Shown piece by piece: positions 1-10,655 of a stretch of DNA of 64,000 bases; the stretch's first letter is position 1; each line of letters opens with the position of its first letter. This stretch comes from Ypsolopha sequella (Eukaryota; Arthropoda; Insecta; Lepidoptera; Ypsolophidae), in contig OW204012.1 in assembly GCA_934047225.1 (NCBI GenBank), positions 12,958,001 to 13,022,000 on the forward strand, read 5' to 3'. The position numbers were made by a program, and so were the translations under genes. The notes beneath the pieces were generated by a model. It saw only the letters and a list, made by a program, of their open reading frames with translations. It had not been told where the DNA came from and did not search any database.

Positions 1-420
1 ATTTACTAAATTTGTTAGGTTTTGTTGGTTAAAAAACGTCAAAACTTCTGGCGCAGGGCTTGTGTTAGGCTTTAACAGGTCAACATTAAAGTCAGTCATC
101 AGGCAAACAAGGTTGCAGTTGCCAAACGAGCTAATAGACTCACTGAGTGCGTCTATCGCAACTCCAGTGGGTACGCGAGTATCGCTATTGGAATCAGGCC
201 TATACGCGGTACCGAGGGCGATGCATCCCGCGCCCCGCAGCCGCACTTCCAACCATAACTGCTCCAACAGAGAAGACGGATGCTCTCGGACGCGAGCGTT
301 AAGCCCGCGACGGATATAAAAGCCGACACCACCACCTCTGCGACCACTGGGCCTTGGGCTCAGTTTCAAAACATAGCCAGGTATTTTTGGTGCACATATA
401 TCCTGCACATATATACTAAT
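1..420 (-). mobile_element. Non-LTR retrotransposon endonuclease fragment (truncated by window edge)
   Basis: The minus strand reads in one frame without a stop from about 420 to 1 and gives an apurinic-endonuclease-like stretch of LINE type. Recognisable pieces are IPGYVLK, then RRGGGVGFYIRRGL, LEQLWLEV, LGTAYRPDSN and TDFNVDLL, which match the usual order GGGV / LWL / YRP / GDFN of Jockey- and CR1-like LINEs. The normally conserved G of GDFN is T here. The frame has no start Met and runs off the window, so it is a fragment. The clade is uncertain. Confidence 0.7.
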
Positions 421-1212
421 GATTAGATAATTTAATAACTTAAATAATACAAAAAAAAACCAAATTTTTCTTAATACATGAATCGGTACGAATTCTAGAG
501 CATGAGTCGCTGTGCAAGAGCGGGCATTATTCTGTGGCAGTGTGCCGCTGGCCAGTGCTACCACCTTAGGGTATTTCCCCCTAAATTTAGGGAATTTTTT
601 CATGTTTAGGGGATTTTTTGGGTTTTAAAAGTATTTAGGGTATTGTTTAGGGGAAATTTATTTGGACCGAATTTTGGGTTTAGGATGCAAATATCTGAAC
701 GTGGTGTGCAGTTCTCTATCGCTAGCGTCAACAATAGATATTTTTTGTTAGACATTTTTCTGTTTTGACTTTGATTCTTTAAAAATGGATGCTATTCATG
801 ACTGTTTTAAAGTTACTGAAATACTTGTAGTTAAATAAACTGATAAACTTTATAGATAAATCAGTAATAGTTAACCTTAAATTGTGTTTTACTTCTAATT
901 TGAATGTTTAGGGGAAAAAAGTCTGGAAAGTGTCAAGGAGTTAAGGGAAAACCAAAATCCGAGGGTGAAAGCGCTGCCGCTGCTGGCTCACTGGCTGTTC
1001 GACGTGGAACCTGTGTCGTTTGTGCTTACGCCGCGCCACCCACTCTGCACCATTGACCATTTCAAATAATTTCTCTTATTATTATGAATGGTGTATAACC
1101 TTGTATTGATTGTGATGCGATAGTGTGTATATTTTTAAGCGGTAGTGTAGACGTGAAGAAGATTTATATTATATGGGACAATTTTATAGACATATTATAA
1201 AATGCGAAAAGA
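421..1212. other. AT-rich spacer with possible decayed element
   Basis: Repeated motifs such as TTTAGGG and TTTAGGGG occur between 570 and 660 and again near 905. The sequence at 548-590 is loosely inverted relative to 940-1000, suggesting a decayed terminal-inverted-repeat element. A GC-richer 34-codon open segment ending at TAA about 1067-1069 lies here and is discussed as a finding. No gene is supported. Confidence 0.4.
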
Positions 1213-1528
1213 CGCTTTGTTAGGGCTCTGTAGTACCTAAAAGGTACAAAAGGAACCTTTATGGTGAGACTCCGTTGTCCGTCCGTCCGTATGTCACAGC
1301 CTCATAACTTTAGCACCGTTAAAGAAAGACATGAAATTTGGCACAAAAATAGTATTAATATGCCCACATATCAGGGTGTAAAAAAATATGAAAATATGAA
1401 AATTTTTAAATTGTTCAAAATATTTCCAAAACAAAAGTGAGAAAAATAAAAAAAATATTATCCTAAAAATACAATATGGGTATCAAATTGTAGATATTGA
1501 AGTTTATTGTAAAAATATATACTTTTTA
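1213..1528 (+). repeat. Dispersed repeat A (AGGG-TTCCGTA family) fragment
   Basis: The segment carries the motif gtagtacctaaaaggtac, then tccgtccgtccgtatgtcac, then AT-rich sequence. The same string order occurs inverted at 51480-52272, and related pieces occur at 7736-8530 and 13745-14330. These copies carry phrases such as agggttccgta and cggccaagtgcgagtc-like ends. No coding capacity is visible, so it is a non-autonomous dispersed repeat. Confidence 0.7.
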
Positions 1529-2790
1529 ACCGACTTCAAAAAGGAGGCGGTTCTCAATTCGACTGTATGTTTTTTTTTTTTTTTTTTTGGCGTTGTTACT
1601 CCATAACTCCGTCATTTCTGAACCGATTTGAACAATTCTTTTTTTGTTTGAAAAAGTGTACTTCCAGGTAGGTCCCATTTTAGGTTTGGTCATGATCTGA
1701 TGAAGGTCTTCAGAGATAGGCAGTGGAACTCCTCAGAAAATGACAGCATACCTCTCGAAATTGAAGTAATCGCTTTGTACCTGGGTGCTGATTACAAGGT
1801 ATTACTTGAAAATCATCATTCTTTCACCTGGCCTTCAATCCTGGCTTCATCACCATATTCACCATAGAACTCCTCAACGGATCAGAGCACATAACTCGAG
1901 ATTGCGGCAATCACTGCGTTAGGGTGCTAATTCAAGGGTATTACTTGGAGATTACCAGAATACCCACCTGACCTTCGATCCTGGCTTCATCACCATAGAA
2001 CTCCTCAACGGATGACAGCACATAACTTTGGATTGCGGCAATCAGTTTGTGTTATGGTGCTCATTGCAGGGCATTGCTTGAAAATTGCCAGTGTACCCAC
2101 CTGACCTTCGATCTTGGCTTCATTACCGTAACCGACTTCAAAAAGGAGGCGGTTCTCAATTCGACTGTATGTTTTTTTTTTTTTTTTTTTTTTTTTTGGC
2201 GTTGTTACTCCATAACTCCGTCATTTCTGAACCGATTTGAACAATTCTTTTTTTGTTTGAAAAAGTGTACTTCCAGGTAGGTCCCATTTTAGGTTTGGTC
2301 ATGATCTGATGAAGGTCTTCAGAGATAGGCAGTGGAACTCCTCAGAAAATGACAGCATACCTCTCGAAATTGAAGTAATCGCTTTGTACCTGGGTGCTGA
2401 TTACAAGGTATTACTTGAAAATCATCATTCTTTCACCTGGCCTTCAATCCTGGCTTCATCACCATATTCACCATAGAACTCCTCAACGGATCAGAGCACA
2501 TAACTCGAGATTGCGGCAATCACTGCGTTAGGGTGCTAATTCAAGGGTATTACTTGGAGATTACCAGAATACCCACCTGACCTTCGATCCTGGCTTCATC
2601 GCCATAGAACTCCTCAACGGATGACAGCACATAACTTTGGATTGCGGCAATCAGTTTGTGTTATGGTGCTCATTGCAGGGCATTGCTTGAAAATTGCCAG
2701 TGTACCCACCTGACCTTCGATCTTGGCTTCATTACCGTAGAACTCTTTAACGAATGACAGCACATAACTCGAGATTGATAGCAGGAAGCT
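1529..2790 (+). repeat. 601-bp tandem duplication of the 'aaccgacttcaaaaagg' repeat
   Basis: Unit 1 starts at 1529 and unit 2 at 2130, an offset of 601 bp, with nearly identical sequence. The units differ mainly in the length of the poly-T tract after the motif gttctcaattcgactgta. Within each unit, blocks of about 120 bp containing ctggcttcat, gaactcctcaacggat and attgcggcaatca recur two to three times, so the repeat is internally repetitive. A single inverted relative lies at 35520-35735. Confidence 0.85.
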
Positions 2791-2903
2791 ACTCAAACAT
2801 AGCTACTTATACTCACTTGAACTTCGTTTCATATTAAAACCACGTTTGCAAGAACTACCCATATTTCACAATTTAACCCAGCAACACTAAAAAATGTGAA
2901 ATA

Positions 2904-3257
2904 AAATAAACTTTTAACAAAAAAATAGCAACCGACTTCAATAGTAACAGCAGTCATTCACTAAAAAGTTAATAATAATTCTATAAAGACCGATGGTACC
3001 GAAGCAACACTTTTGCCGACTTCTTTCTTCCTGAAACATTATGTTATCTAGAAGTCGGGGTATTTCCTACGATATAGCAACATAAAAACCAATATAAGAA
3101 CGCTGACTTCTAGATAACATAACGTTTCAGGAAGAAAGAAGTCGGCAAAAGTGTTGCTTCGGTACCATCGGTCTTTATAGAATTATTATTAACTTTTTAG
3201 TGAATGACTGCTGTTACTATTGAAGTCGGTTGCTATTTTTTTGTTAAAAGTTTATTT
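2904..3257. repeat. Snapback (fold-back) element
   Basis: The left arm 2904-3057 and right arm 3104-3257 are inverted copies of about 154 bp with very few mismatches, separated by about 46 bp. The arms contain gcaaccgacttcaatagt and its reverse complement. A transcript through it would form a long hairpin. No coding potential is seen. Confidence 0.9.
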
Positions 3258-3509
3258 TTCAATGCATAGTGTGAGGAAATAAAACAAATATAATCTTGTG
3301 AACTTTAAATCATGATTGGCTCAAAAGGACTGTATCCAGAGCCGTTAAACAGTGGAAAAAAAAGTATAAAATTTATGGTACACAGGAGGTGCAAGGTTAG
3401 CCAACTTCTCGGAAAAAAAAAATAATAGAGCCCTAGAGCAAAATAATCGACTTTCTGTTCGGTTTTGATGCATAAAAAGTGGGCTTTTACGAGCACTTGC
3501 ATTGAAAAA
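3256..3509 (+). mobile_element. MITE-like element with TTTTCAATGCA ends
   Basis: The element starts ttttcaatgcatagtg and ends gagcacttgcattgaaaa, giving short terminal inverted repeats. Other copies are at 12549-12945 (inverted), 60273-60648 and 62471-62665 (partial, inverted). The left end abuts the snapback element at 2904-3257. It is non-coding. Confidence 0.75.
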
Positions 3510-3534
3510 TATATAAAATCGAAAATTAGTATGT

Positions 3535-3660
3535 CGTAATAATCGTCGATGAAACGTGGGTGTACGAGTGTAGAGTGTGACTTTCATTTCACAGCCCATA
3601 ACCGGAAACACTTTTGACTCCCCTCTCGGGGATTCATGTCGTGACGAGGTGTGTATCTAG
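3535..3660 (+). mobile_element. SINE 3' portion
   Basis: The stretch from tcgtaataatcgtcgatg to gattcatgtcgtgacgag matches the tail of the tRNA-headed SINE at 48655-48982 and the inverted copies at 10663-11335 and 56105-56400. The tRNA-like head is missing here, consistent with 5' truncation. Confidence 0.65.
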
Positions 3661-4296
3661 CTTCCTACTATACGACACACCAAAAAAAAAAAACCAAGTG
3701 CGAGTGCAATTTGTGCAGTAGGCATTTACGAGCACTTGCATTGAAAAAACTATTCTAGCCATTTACTTCTGTCAATTAAACATTTCTATATGGAAATGGT
3801 TGGATCGAAGTTTTTGACTTCAGGGTCGCATTTAGAGTAGGAAGGAGGTAGTCCATAGACCTACGTGTTGTGTTGGAGGTGAGGGGAGGGGATTAAGAAG
3901 GTCCCGATTTTTGATTTTTCGCTTCTATCTCAAAAGCCGTGCGCTGTTTCACCTATTCACATTCACTCACCTACCCTGTTCACTTACACACGCACCGTCA
4001 CACACACTACACACTCACATACACCCTTATATCATCCCATTTCACACTTACGCACACATTTAAACACACTCACGAATAAGACCGTGCATTCTACTCAATT
4101 AGATACTTTTCTTTGTTTTCTATAAATATTTTAATTTTTGTTGTAAAGTTTATTACAATTATTTGTTTTGGTATAAATTTTAATAATTTATGGCTATGGA
4201 AGAGTGGGGTCTTCCGTTAAAAGTATTGTTATACGTACAAGAAGGCCTCAAGAAGGTTTTTTTTAATGTGTTTTTTTACCGAAATAAATATTTTTG
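3661..4296. other. Unassigned spacer, CA-rich patch
   Basis: The strand is rich in cac and aca triplets between about 3955 and 4075, and AT-rich beyond. A piece at 3720-3750 repeats the gagcacttgcattgaaaa end of the neighbouring MITE family. No gene or RNA is recognised. Confidence 0.4.
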
Positions 4297-4660
4297 TGAC
4301 TTATATAAAAACGGCTCACCTCAATACGTGTTATGATCGGGAAAGCCGACCAGTTTCAGCAGATTTAGACGTTTACGTTGTTTATTTTATTTTATTGTTG
4401 CGTTTTTTATATAATTCTATTTTATATTAATAATATATGAATTGAATCAAAACTGAAATTGCAATTTCATTTTTATCAAGGTATATCACTACATAGTTTT
4501 AATGATTTATATAAAAACGGCTCACCTCAATGTGTGAGGCGTAACGTCGTCTCGTAAACGTCTTTACTCGCCCAGATGAAGGCAGTCTAAATCTGCTGAA
4601 ACTGGTCGGCTTTCCCGATCATAACACGTATTGAGGTGAGCCGTTTTTATATAAATCATT
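4297..4660. repeat. Inverted-repeat element, 'aaacggctcacctcaa' family
   Basis: The segment starts ttatataaaaacggctcacc and ends with the inverse at 4640-4660. Two forward starts (4303 and 4507) face a single reverse end. The family recurs as a near-perfect hairpin at 41686-41935 and as a diverged hairpin at 49524-49672. Confidence 0.8.
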
Positions 4661-4739
4661 AATTATCCTCAAGTCTCATTTCATTCTATAAATATTTTTC
4701 TATTTGTATTTTGTTTCTAAAAACTGTTTAAAAACAAAA

Positions 4740-5330
4740 TTAAGCCTATAAAATTTCCTACAAGATTGTTCTTAACATTATCCCTTAAGTTGCTATCAAA
4801 ATTTCGTTTAACCAGCGGGCCTATTATGTATCTCTAGTTGCCTTCTGGACTGGGTGTCTATCATCAAAAACATAGATATACTATCGAATTCCGATTGTCT
4901 AAGGGCATGTTAGCACTTGAAGTGACGACACAGTTCGTAAATAGTTCAATACCCACTAAAAGCAATTTTGAAAGTTTAGTTTTTATCTGTGTTTTTGACG
5001 ATAGGCACCCTGTCCAGTTGGCAACTTAAGATACAGAATAGGGGGGCAGGTCTTAGATACTGTTAAAACTTATCTAATAAAATATAATTGCAGTCCATAT
5101 GTCACTCTAAAATGTCATAAATGTGTCAAAAAAGACCTCATTTCAATAAATATTTCTATCGAGCCGAATTTCTCCAATCGCGATTCTGTTTAACAAATCC
5201 CTAGAAAAACATTCCAAAAATAATATACTATTTTATCAAAATAATAAATTATTTACTTAAGTAGATATGCAAGTTCTAAAACCGTCGATTTTTTTCCGTA
5301 GCGCCTTAAATTAATTGAACGAGTGAGCGA
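4740..5330 (-). repeat. Dispersed repeat D carrying a nested family C MITE
   Basis: Read on the minus strand it contains aacgcgattggag-like sequence, ttcggctcgatag and gttttaacagtatcta. It matches 32795-33420 and, without the MITE, 28080-28400, 9960-10368 and 53000-53440. The family C MITE at 4812-5050 interrupts it after the same ...tttaacagtatcta phrase as in the 33-kb copy. Confidence 0.7.
4812..5050 (+). mobile_element. Family C MITE, copy 1
   Basis: This is an element of about 239 bp with long imperfect inverted ends. The left end reads ccagcgggcctattatgt and the right end is an inverse variant, cagaataggggggcagg. The interior holds atcatcaaaaacatagat and gacgacacag. Four more copies are in the window (24037-24230, 27207-27445, 30141-30373, 33026-33264). 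Short open frames in the copies are not conserved as proteins. Confidence 0.85.
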
Positions 5331-5417
5331 AGTTCTGCGAGTTTACTGGAACAATCCGGCGTTTGTATGTATGTATGTATGTTTGTCCGACGATAACTCA
5401 AGTATTGTTGACCAGTA

Positions 5418-5585
5418 GCCTAAGCATGAAAACATCTCCGTATCGTTACGTTTGAAACTAAACTTAGGTTGCCATACGTAGCTGTTAGTTCCGCTACTGT
5501 CCGCTTGGAGTGGTTTCCCAGATTCCATACGATTTTGATGTAGTTTCAAACGCAACTATACGGAGATGTTTTCATGCTTAGGCTA
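5418..5585. repeat. Inverted repeat with 45-bp arms
   Basis: The arms 5418-5462 and 5541-5585 are near-perfect inverses containing gcctaagcatgaaaacatct and its complement, with about 78 bp between. A short tatg microsatellite precedes it at 5364-5384. It is probably a MITE. Confidence 0.75.
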
Positions 5586-6496
5586 CAGAACGTCATGAAA
5601 TTTGGTAGGCAAGTAAGTGAGACAATAGTTATTTGTGCAACAAGAGAGCAAAGATTTTTTTTGCGAGTGCCGAGGTTGACTCATAAGGTCACCTCCCGTG
5701 GTGAGGGATTCAAAGGCACAAGAAACAAAATAAATTTGCTCTCGTGTGACACATACAACTTTTCAGTTTCACCTCTCTGGCTAGAAAACACATATTTAAA
5801 AGCACCATTCGAACGAACTTATAAGAATTCAATGGTTTTTTTCTTTAAACAATATACCATATAAAAATACTGCATATAAAATAAAGTGTAACGAGTGTTA
5901 ATTGAATCCCAAAACCGTGAAAAATGGGAAAATCTTTGAAAACATAACTATCACGCGGGCGTTTTACTCTATCTATCCGTTTCAGGAAGAAATTCATTTG
6001 TTTATAGCACTGATGAAGTGAAGCATTACAATACATGGACATGTTTTGCAATAAAAAATTACAGTTCTTTTTTGTGCCGATTCAAAGCGAACGTACCGGG
6101 AACTAAAATTGACACTTGTTATCGTAGATAACGTCATTTTTCATCTTTATCATTAGTTCCGAGTACGCTCACGTCACTCACTGCAGCGAACAGCACCAAA
6201 ATGTCGATAATCAAATTTCATCATTATCTAGTCGTCAATAGCCAGCGTGGCTACTTATATTACTATAGAGGTCAGTTGTTTATTCGGAGTCTATCGTCTA
6301 TGGTACGGATTCCATACACATTGTTAGGCCATACACAGGATTTCGAGAAGTTTACCTTGTCTATGGTATCCGACAAGCTGTAGGGCTGTGTGTGTATGCC
6401 TCCCAAAGTGTATATAATTCATATAGAGCAAAAGAGATAGCCACCATGCTGATGTTTGCTGTCTCTTTTTCTCTTGAGCAAAGGATATGGAGATTC
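5586..6496. other. Spacer without recognised features
   Basis: Several 60-100 codon open frames on both strands lack family resemblance and have AT-driven composition. I see no exon, RNA gene or clear repeat here. Confidence 0.4.
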
Positions 6497-7530
6497 TGAA
6501 CAATTCGCAGCGTTCTTAATTTAAAACACTTTTCTTCACTGCTTAAAACCAGTGAGCAAAAGTAGATTTTGCTCACTTGTTTTAAGAAGCAAAGGCGCGC
6601 TTTTCGAGCTAGTGATGTGAAAAATAAATTTTCATATAAAATAAAAATAAATTATAATCAACTTCGTTAACTGTACAACAGATGGCGCTACGGGCTTTCT
6701 ACATCGCGATATCATTTTCTCCTTAACAAATTGTTAGTCTCTTCCTATGTACCTACCGCGTACAATTAATACAGATTTCAAGCATAAGAATTTTTGCAGA
6801 GTCTGGTTCATAAAACTAGGCTTATAAATGATACAAAACTGATCGAGTAGTTTAAATAAGGGGTGGGTCGTTGCAGGTTTTTTCCGCAACGACGAGACGA
6901 AACTGTTCTTCCAGCAATATAGATTAGAGATGATGAATATAACCATTAGTCATAAACAATTCGCAGCGTTCTTAATTAGGGATGCAAACATCGATGTTTT
7001 CAGACGGTCATAAAAACATCGATGTATCGATGAGCATCGATGTATGGATGTTTTCTCAAAGTTTTTTGTTTATTAAAAAACGCCATTATAACACCATTCT
7101 TTAAAATTTATTTTAAAAAAATTGTGTTTTTAAAACATTACAGAGGTATTTGTTGTCACAGAATTTAAAAACAGTAATTTTCAGACACGTTTCCTCACTT
7201 TTTAATTCACTCACTACAGTCAAATCATGCAACTTTAGACACATTTCTTCTCAACTTTTTTTTACTGTTCTGCACACGATTATTTCACATGCTTTGCAAA
7301 GTTCACATGAATGAAATGCCTTTTACTGACCTATATAGTCATAAAAACATCGGTCTAACCATTGTTTATGGATAACATCGATGTTGCAAACATCATCGAG
7401 GTATCGTTTGCATCCCTATTCTTAATCTAAAAAACCCTTTTTTTCACTGTTTTTAAGCAACAAAGGCGCGCTTTTCGAGTCAGTGAGGTGAAAAAATATT
7501 TTTTAAGTTAGAACATGAGCCAAATCGATC
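6497..7530 (+). repeat. Duplicated repeat M, second copy split by a hAT-like element
   Basis: The phrase caattcgcagcgttcttaat followed by aaaggcgcgcttttcgag occurs at 6497-6600 and again at 6957-7480. In the second copy it is interrupted at ttcttaat by the element at 6977-7418. The undisturbed first copy therefore shows the pre-insertion state. Confidence 0.8.
6977..7418. mobile_element. hAT-like MITE with 8-bp target duplication
   Basis: The element is 442 bp with ends tagggatgcaaac and gtttgcatcccta. Exact 8-bp direct repeats ttcttaat flank it at 6969-6976 and 7419-7426. An 8-bp target duplication is the mark of the hAT superfamily. The interior is rich in atcgatg and has no transposase, so it is non-autonomous. 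Confidence 0.85.
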
Positions 7531-7617
7531 AAGAGGTTGCCAAGATATGGAGTCGTAAGAGAATACATACGATTTCACAGTTCGGGACGAACTACTACGT
7601 AATTATACGTAATTGGT

Positions 7618-7735
7618 GATCATTGAGCCTTGTTCCTGGTCCCTGGCCGGGTCTCCGGTGTGGGTTCGGGCGGTTGATTGGATTTCACCTTGTATAATAT
7701 ATATTTTACCTATAATTTTAATCGTATATACAAGG
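7618..7735 (+). repeat. Dispersed repeat N
   Basis: The block gatcattgagccttgttcc, then ctggccgggtctccgg, then ttgtataatatatatttt recurs at 50393-50510 with few changes. The abrupt 5' break and AT-rich end suggest the 3' tail of a LINE or SINE. No coding is seen. Confidence 0.65.
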
Positions 7736-8530
7736 TGACTTTTTGATCATCGTCCAAATTCATACTGGAGGCTTGATAAGTGATCAGTATTTTGGATCAA
7801 AAACAATTTTTGTAAAATTCGTAAAATGAAATTTCGGCTTCCCATAGAAATTCACTTCCAGTCCCGAGTGAATCACTATGGGGAGTCGAAATTTCATTTA
7901 TTGTATTTACTGGTACTGGTTTCGAGAAATCTTTAAAAAACCACAAAAATATGTATGTCCATCCCATCATCTCTGACACTGGTAAACCGAAAAATATGAA
8001 AAAAATTTCGATTACAGATCATAACTGGCTAATTACAGGAAAACTATAGCGATATAAAAAAAGTTGAGCACAAACGAGAAATATTTAAAAAAAGTAAAAA
8101 AAATAAAAAAAAAATATGAAAATACAATATTGGTATTAAAACGCTGATTGTAAAAATATATAATTTAGCTATACATATTTAATTGCATCTAGTTCGAGAA
8201 ATCCTAGAAAAACCATAAAAAAATGCATCCGAGGGGCCTCTTATCTCCAAAACCGGTGGACCGAAAAATATGAAAAAAAATATGGTAATATGTGTGAACA
8301 TAAATATTGGAAAAATAAAGCGGTTGAAAAATTCACGAAAAAGAATTACAAAATTAAATTTGTCATCCACAATACGAAACCCTAGGTTGAAGTTGTGCAG
8401 TTACCTAGCATTCATACGGCCGCTTACGCATACCTACCTGAAAGGGTTAAAATTCCCAAATATCAACTTTTCAACAGGAAAGTAGAAAGAATGAATCAGT
8501 ACCTAAATTAATAATAATTTCGTCCATGAC
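7736..8530. repeat. Repeat A-related AT-rich segment
   Basis: Phrases such as gaccgaaaaatatg, gataactggctaatta-like and aaaccgg with poly-A stretches resemble the interior of repeat A at 51590-52200 in inverse. A short inverted pair, aaatgaaatttcggcttccc and its partner, lies near 7826-7900. No gene is recognised. Confidence 0.5.
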
Positions 8531-8542
8531 AGAGTAGGTAGG

Positions 8543-9298
8543 TACAGTGCGCGCCAATCTTTCAGTCGCTTCAATTTTTTAGGCGACGCAATAGCCGTTT
8601 TGCGGTGTCAGGGGGACGTTACAGGAGCGAGGGCGCGGGTCACCCGCCTGCGTGCCGCACTACACCCCCCGCTCGCCTTTTAGCAGGTGTCAACACTATG
8701 CGTTAGTGTTAGTGCTACGTCCGTACACTACACACCCGCGCGTTGCATGAAAAGTATCTCCGAGGAAAAAATTCTATGATTCGTTAAGTTCTGTTTGTTA
8801 TAGTTTATTGTTTTGGTTGGCTTTAATTGTTGTTTTGTTGATTTAGTTTGTTAAAGTTTATTGTTGTTATGCCTCGCGGACGTTATAGCGTTTTAAGGCG
8901 ACAATAAAGCCAATTCTGAAGGCTTTAATTTTAGTTTTAGTGCTGTCTCAACAAATTTTGTTTATTGCAAAATAGTCTTTAAATGCTAGGAACAAAAGCT
9001 TAATTACTTTAGAATAATTCTAGTTTGACAGCACTAAAACTAAAATTGGAGGCTTTAGAATTGGCTACATTGTAGGAAAATGGTGTATGGTGGTGTAATT
9101 ATATTAATGCGTTTTATTTATATAGTTAAGATTGCACTAAAATAATAAATGAATAATTAAATAGGTAGGTACAACAAGAGTACACCTTCCCACCCACTTA
9201 TAGTAAACATTTAATAATCAACCGTTGATATTATTGTTTCCTTGACTGTACCTGCGCAAGCTCATTCAGAGGCAACTAAAAGATTGGCCCGCACTGTA
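8543..9298. mobile_element. Terminal-inverted-repeat element (~755 bp) with nested hairpin
   Basis: The ends are tacagtgcgcgccaatcttt at the left and the inverse of tacagtgcgggccaatcttt at the right. The GC-rich left part (8580-8740) has no conserved reading frame. A second inverted-repeat element, 8909-9065, is inserted inside. Confidence 0.8.
8909..9065. mobile_element. Nested MITE with ~40-bp inverted arms
   Basis: The left arm gccaattctgaaggctttaa pairs with the right arm around 9025-9065 ending ctttagaattggc. Both arms include the segment reading agttttagtgctgtc on one strand. It lies wholly inside the larger element and is therefore younger. Confidence 0.8.
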
Positions 9299-9719
9299 GT
9301 TTAGTGACCTATAGACTGTGTGTTGTATCTACAAACATCACCTCACAACAACGCCATCTTGTCATATTACATAAAAACAAATGGATTAGCTTTGCTTTAA
9401 TTAGTTATAAACTTGCCTAGTGGTGACGCAGAAAGTAGACATAAGAAATAAAAAGCTCAAAATGCAGCGCCATCTAGTTTTAGTCTGCAATTTGGGTGCT
9501 ACGGTTTTTAGTATAGCAATCGGCAGTCTTCTTGTATTATTAGTCTATGGTAATACTTAGTCTATGCCACAACTCACCTTCACCTTCGACCTTCGACAAC
9601 CTTTAACTCCTTCTTACCTAAAAACTCACTTTTGTTTTCTTCATGGAACCCAAGACCGCTGTTACTTTGTGATATTTAATTATCATACCGTACTTTAAAC
9701 TGTTACAATGTTTCTTCTC
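9299..9719. other. Spacer, no recognised feature
   Basis: The phrase tagtctatggtaatacttag at about 9541 resembles the ends of family G elements (14647, 44509). Nothing else is recognised. Confidence 0.4.
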
Positions 9720-9900
9720 AATGTCCATCCCTAATAGCCGGGCCTTCTATGGAACAGACTGGTGCGAGGGTTCCGGCACTGCGTGCCCAGCGTGTGTGAG
9801 TATGGGCAATTCTTCCAGGATGACCGCCGGGAGTGGCAAAGTCCTGGAAAGGCTTAAGTGTAGCAGTGGACGAACTAGGCTGATGGATGGATGGAATGTG
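9720..9900 (+). mobile_element. RTE-type LINE 3' end, 5'-truncated
   Basis: Translation gives [16 protein letters not shown] followed by QWTN and a stop, close to the LINE C-terminal signature EAYVQQWTN. The tail is the short repeat gatggatggatgg. Longer copies are at 29101-29455 and 57423-57715, and a different part is at 22940-23137. Confidence 0.7.
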
Positions 9901-9959
9901 TACTATTTTGTTGTTGAATAAATAAAATAAATTAAAAATCTCAAGAGGCTATGCGAATT

Positions 9960-10368
9960 TTATTTTTGTCACTGTCACTCCAAGCGAAAAATCGCGCAGT
10001 GCGAGAGGGGCGGATTCAGGCCAAAAGGGAAAAAAGTTGGTTTTATATTTTTATGAAAAAAAACTAAAATAGCTAGCCAAATTCCAAATATCAAATCTCT
10101 AGATATTGTTAAAACACACCCAATAAAATATGTTTGAGTTCTGTATATGGTTCCTATTCGTCAAACGAGGAGAAAAAGTGTGTTTCAAGACCTCATTTCA
10201 ACAATTATTTCTATCGAGGAAAATTTATCCAAACATGTTTTCCAATTTCCAAACCTTAGATTATATGGTCAAATTGCATATACCAGAAATTTATTGCAAT
10301 TTTCCGTGTATTTCATGAAATACACAGAAAAGAAAGACCCGTATTTTTTTCGCATATCGCCTTAAGCA
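9960..10368 (-). repeat. Dispersed repeat D without MITE
   Basis: The segment contains gtgcgagaggggcggattca, then atctctagatattgttaaaa, then gacctcatttcaacaatt. It is the inverse of 53040-53440. The place where copies at 5 kb and 33 kb hold a family C MITE is empty here. Confidence 0.7.
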
Positions 10369-10369
10369 G

Positions 10370-10530
10370 GGGCTCTACCGCGTAATTCTCATTTGTATCA
10401 ACTTCAAGCAAATGCATGCGAAATTCAACCGGTGCAAAAGAGATGGCATGTTAGGCGGGCATCGTCGCACGCACGTAAAATTTCAATCTCAAGTTGATGT
10501 TGATGAAAATGAGAATTACGCGGTAGACCC
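10370..10530. mobile_element. Family E MITE, copy 1, just upstream of a MARS1 exon
   Basis: The 161-bp element has ends gggctctaccgcgtaattct and the inverse gagaattacgcggtagaccc. An inverted second copy is at 33932-34093. It ends only 23 nt before the MARS1 exon at 10554, so the splice branch point must lie in those 23 nt or within the element itself. Confidence 0.88.
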
Positions 10531-10553
10531 ACAGATCTGTGTATTTATTTCAG

Positions 10554-10655
10554 GTGTTCTACGTTTGGTTCGACGCGCCGATGGGCTATTTGAGCATTAC
10601 TCAGTGCGCGACCAAACACTACGAGCAGTGGTGGCGCCCCCACAAGGACCACGAT
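10554..10655 (+). CDS. MARS1: MARS1 exon a: end of catalytic Rossmann core
   Basis: The acceptor is ttatttcag and the donor gtgagt. The 102-nt exon is phase 0 at both ends and encodes [16 protein letters not shown], then [10 protein letters not shown], a highly conserved part of the methionine-binding core. A MITE ends 23 nt before it and the 3' end of an antisense SINE begins about 8 nt after it, so the exon is wedged between transposons. Confidence 0.95.

Noticed and set aside
4838..5029. 63-codon frame repeated almost identically at 27233-27436
   Set aside because: Both are translations of family C MITE copies; frames are not kept in the other three copies.
1..10553. Upstream MARS1 exons (HIGH motif, GST-like domain)
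   Set aside because: I searched by eye for the expected conserved words before VFYVWFDA and found none; the preceding exon is probably outside the window or too diverged to see.
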